Source: Jejuia sp043557195
Lineage (GTDB): Bacteria > Bacteroidota > Bacteroidia > Flavobacteriales > Flavobacteriaceae
Direction: 5' to 3'
Assembly (NCBI GenBank): GCA_043557195.1
Contig: CP121314.1
Span: 3,410,001 to 3,474,000, forward strand
Length of the DNA stretch: 64,000 nucleotides
Notes under the pieces: generated by a model
Database searches by the model: none
Seen by the model: only the letters and a program-made list of their open reading frames with translations
What the model was told of the DNA's origin: nothing
In this document: piece after piece, positions 62,201 to 64,000 of the stretch
Layout of the letters: each line of letters opens with the position of its first letter
How positions within the stretch are numbered: the stretch's first letter is position 1
Position numbers and translations under genes: made by a program

Positions 62201-64000
62201 AAAGCAAATTCTCCAGTATCTGTTCCAGTAAGTAATAAATTAGTGTGAATTTCTAGTGGAACTACAGAAGCACATCCTGTAGCATTATCTTCAATTCGTA
62301 CAAAAATAGTTTGTACGTCTGGTGTTATATTTTGGTAATTGGTTTCATTTGCAATAGCATTTATACTTTCATTAGCATCGTCTAAACTTTCATGAAATGT
62401 AGTAGTAACACCTGTTAACCCTTGAAGAATATCACTTATTGCTTGCGTCAAATCAAATGTATCTGTGCCGTCATGGTCAGCATCACAACCATCAAGCGGT
62501 ATAGGCTCTCTATTTACTATTGGGCTGTTAGTTATATCCACTGTTAAAGTACTAGTTGTATAACAACCTGTTGTGGCATTCACAACTCTTACAAATAGAG
62601 ACTCAGTAGGTGTATTTGTGTTTATGTAGGGTATTGGTACAGGGTTGTTTCCATTACTCGCATCTAAATTATTATAATGATAGGTAACTATTAAATTGGT
62701 GTCACCAGATGTTATTTCGTCATTCTTAACACTCAGGTCTATGGTTGTGAAACCATCACTTGGGTCGTTATCACTATCACATATTGCTAAGTTTGTTGGG
62801 TTAGTAATATTCGGAATGGTATTTACAACAATATTGAAGGTAGAGTAAGCTACACATCCAGAATCTAAATCATCTATCCTCACAAAAATAGGTTGTGTAA
62901 GTGATGAATTTTGAATTGGACTAGTTATAGCATTATTTCCAGATCTTGCCTCAGCATCAGATAGATGATAACTAAATGTATAATTTGTAAATGCTATAAT
63001 ACTTGCTAGTTCTGTGTCTTTTGTAGATAGATCAAACGTTTCTACTCCATCACCACTTAAATCATCACAAAGTTGGTAATCTGAAAGGGGATTTAGGTTG
63101 ATTTCGTTTTCAATAGTGACAACAATTTCATCTTCTTCAATACAACTTGAAGAACCAAGAGGCGTAGTGATTTCTACTCTATAATTCCCAGTTTGCGTTA
63201 CATTAAGAGTTGCATTAGTTTCTCCTGAAATAGGTGTTGTACTACCATTTAAAAACCATTCATAAGTTGATGAAGGGTTTTGTATATCTGCATCTAAAGT
63301 AACTGAACTGGCACAAGTTGTGATATCTTCACCAAGATCAAGTATTCTAAAGCTATCCCCTTCGATAAATACAGCAGAATCAAATCTTTGATCAGCTTGG
63401 TCGGCTATTACTAATTTAATATGGTACTGTACGTAAGGTGTAATGGTTGCCGTAGCAGTAAGTACTTCTGTTCTACCATTATAATTTGTATCTCCTATAT
63501 TATAACCATCAAAATACTGTTCGTTTTGTGCAGGACAAACACCAACAATTTCATCGTGTACTGTATTTGTACTAACTGGAGTACTTGTACCTGGAACTAC
63601 TGCAATGTTTTGGTAAGGCGCAGGGCTACCTACTTCTCTAATTAAAAATGCAAAACCATCAGAAAACTGACAGGGATTAATACCTGAATATTCCTCTGAG
63701 GCCAGTAGATAATTAAATTGTACTTGATTTGAAATGGAAACAAAGTCAAATTCTATGGAAGTAGCATTTAAAAAGTTATTGTTTCCTAAAGCTGCTTCTA
63801 AATCGGTATCTGTTCCCCATGTAGTTGCACCTTCACTAAGATCCGTACTTATTAGGTTATTTCCACCAGATTCTGCACTACCTGTAGACAGCATAATACC
63901 ATTTTCAAAAGGAAAATTAGAACTCCCACGGCTAAATTCTGCGAAACTTCTAAAACCATTAGCATCTCCATTAACGTTAGATGTAATATTTGAAACTTCA
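59299..64000 (-). CDS. Third giant T9SS type B adhesin (5' end beyond the window)
   Basis: At least 1566 residues; the frame stays open to the right edge. Upstream of Met 63894 it continues as NGIM preceded by SSNFPFE and SNITSNVNGDANG, matching the choice-of-anchor L start of the neighbouring protein, so the true start lies outside. Then come an anchor-L-like region, a PKD-like linker, about 11 modules of the CDD...FDL type and a type B sorting domain (FVTPNNDGYFDTWHITG, ending FALKR). It is a paralogue of the 52645-59154 gene but lacks its near-identical internal duplication. Confidence 0.92.
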   Translation of the reverse strand, partial: EVSNITSNVNGDANGFRSFAEFSRGSSNFPFENGIMLSTGSAESGGNNLISTDLSEGATTWGTDTDLEAALGNNNFLNATSIEFDFVSISNQVQFNYLLASEEYSGINPCQFSDGFAFLIREVGSPAPYQNIAVVPGTSTPVSTNTVHDEIVGVCPAQNEQYFDGYNIGDTNYNGRTEVLTATATITPYVQYHIKLVIADQADQRFDSAVFIEGDSFRILDLGEDITTCASSVTLDADIQNPSSTYEWFLNGSTTPISGETNATLNVTQTGNYRVEITTPLGSSSCIEEDEIVVTIENEINLNPLSDYQLCDDLSGDGVETFDLSTKDTELASIIAFTNYTFSYHLSDAEARSGNNAITSPIQNSSLTQPIFVRIDDLDSGCVAYSTFNIVVNTIPNITNPTNLAICDSDNDPSDGFTTIDLSVKNDEITSGDTNLIVTYHYNNLDASNGNNPVPIPYINTNTPTESLFVRVVNATTGCYTTSTLTVDITNSPIVNREPIPLDGCDADHDGTDTFDLTQAISDILQGLTGVTTTFHESLDDANESINAIANETNYQNITPDVQTIFVRIEDNATGCASVVPLEIHTNLLLTGTDTGEFALCDDGSNDGTEEFNLYVVETYIANELPGITVTFYETQTDFDNNNPLDKNQVYNATNPTNLIISIGNGNCTEVSDINLLVNPVLVFNPLAPIPYCDDDDDGVVSIDLVSFDDIITGGNTDFIVSYFPTQADADTNFNQLPPFYTNSSPTETIYARIENIATGCFTVESFDIEVRPAPPVTQPTPWLICDSDDGLTTLNLEDKIPEIVTSTIGLSIGFFTAIDDANANINPVTDPTNFETGTQTVYVRVEGTGSGCYAIVNLEILVNTIPVLTSISNFQLCEDDNDERTEFLFTDWDAEILNGQLGKEVFYFEDAALTSPIDKTTPYTNTSSPQTIYVRVENVTDASCNATSSFMIEVGANPVFNAPSSFLICDDESNDGFGVFDLNEKIDEISLGSTTNLEINFFLSEFNAIENIDPVPLAFTNTLNPQQLYVRIDNQDSDCFVIEDFGINVVAAPDLSEAEIFELCDDDYDGFTIFNLDDAQYENFDRIQTGTVVNYFENMDDVENDALAIPNPNSYNSDSKTVYIKVLNTLTTCYTVLPLQLEVTPLPPIQFSGTHQICDNDTNTFDLSIMDDMIVEDLNTVAISYYSNPTDAQNNSNVLSTPFNYTANSHIIYTRMEDLVTGCIGYGNFTLQINQNPIANRPQDLAYCDDDFDGILEFNLFESANSILAAQSFTDHELSYHISLDDAISDINPLDFSYEVNRNETIYVRLENRNTGCYDTTEFTTTVLPLPVIPIEDVVALCTDDIPLTISAETGVNGDTYLWSNGATTPEITLADESQIGDYWVRVTKTTNCEFTKNFSVIESQQAPLNPSTTVNFDDPNSITINIDATATGDYRFILDGGEPQTSNVFDNVPIGRHEITVIDLNGCSPAFDTVFIFDIPKFVTPNNDGYFDTWHITGANQLPGTLVYIYNRHGKLIKMLPHTSPGWDGTFNGAHMPADDYWFSADIVHDGESFNIRGHFALKR

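Overview
This is an AT-rich window, almost certainly from a (probably marine) member of the Flavobacteriaceae/Bacteroidota. Four things point there: giant proteins with type IX secretion (T9SS) type B C-terminal sorting domains; promoters of the Bacteroidota form TAnnTTTG with no Shine-Dalgarno sequences; SusC-style carboxypeptidase-regulatory and gliding-type families; and dispersed flavobacterial REP-like palindromes. No rRNA, tRNA, CRISPR array, prophage or transposase was found.

Positions 1-20300 form a nitrate/molybdenum/redox island. A minus-strand operon (116-6775) encodes the whole molybdenum cofactor pathway: moaA, a moaC-mogA fusion, moaE, moeB with a rhodanese domain, moaD, mobA and moeA. 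It also carries a TauE/SafE-type permease and a ModE-like DNA-binding protein without a molybdate-binding domain. Divergent from it is an FNR-type regulator whose four cysteines match the Fe-S ligands of E. coli FNR. It is followed by a five-gene redox operon: a single-domain globin, a c-haem DUF3365 lipoprotein, a b-haem-like membrane protein, an FAD/2Fe-2S reductase and a pentahaem cytochrome c. After an inserted gene come nrtABCD (nitrate ABC importer) and an outer-membrane alginate-export-type porin. One palindrome, TAAGTA-N4-TACTTA, occurs before fnr, before the globin operon and before nrtA. I infer that it is the FNR-like protein's operator and that it ties the island together.

Positions 20500-46750 are mostly housekeeping or ordinary accessory genes: a transglutaminase-like protein, ComM/YifB, a lipoprotein, fumarylacetoacetase, GlyA, an M28 peptidase, an amidohydrolase, an acyltransferase-like membrane protein, an MFS carrier, a TPR histidine kinase with LytTR regulator, LysA, SucC, DUF1456, a TerB-like protein and UvrB.

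Two single genes look like mobile cassettes. The barrel gene at 28487-29119 is tightly flanked by two attC-like sites whose outer 7-mers are swapped exactly as integron cassette insertion predicts. The PIN-like membrane protein gene at 11852-13822 is just as tightly bounded by a perfect 10-bp inverted repeat plus a 12-bp direct repeat. No integrase lies in the window.

Positions 46769-64000 hold three giant surface-protein genes on the minus strand, the last cut by the window end. They are built from about 100-residue modules with a conserved Cys pair and end in T9SS type B sorting domains. One carries a recent 837-bp in-frame tandem repeat.
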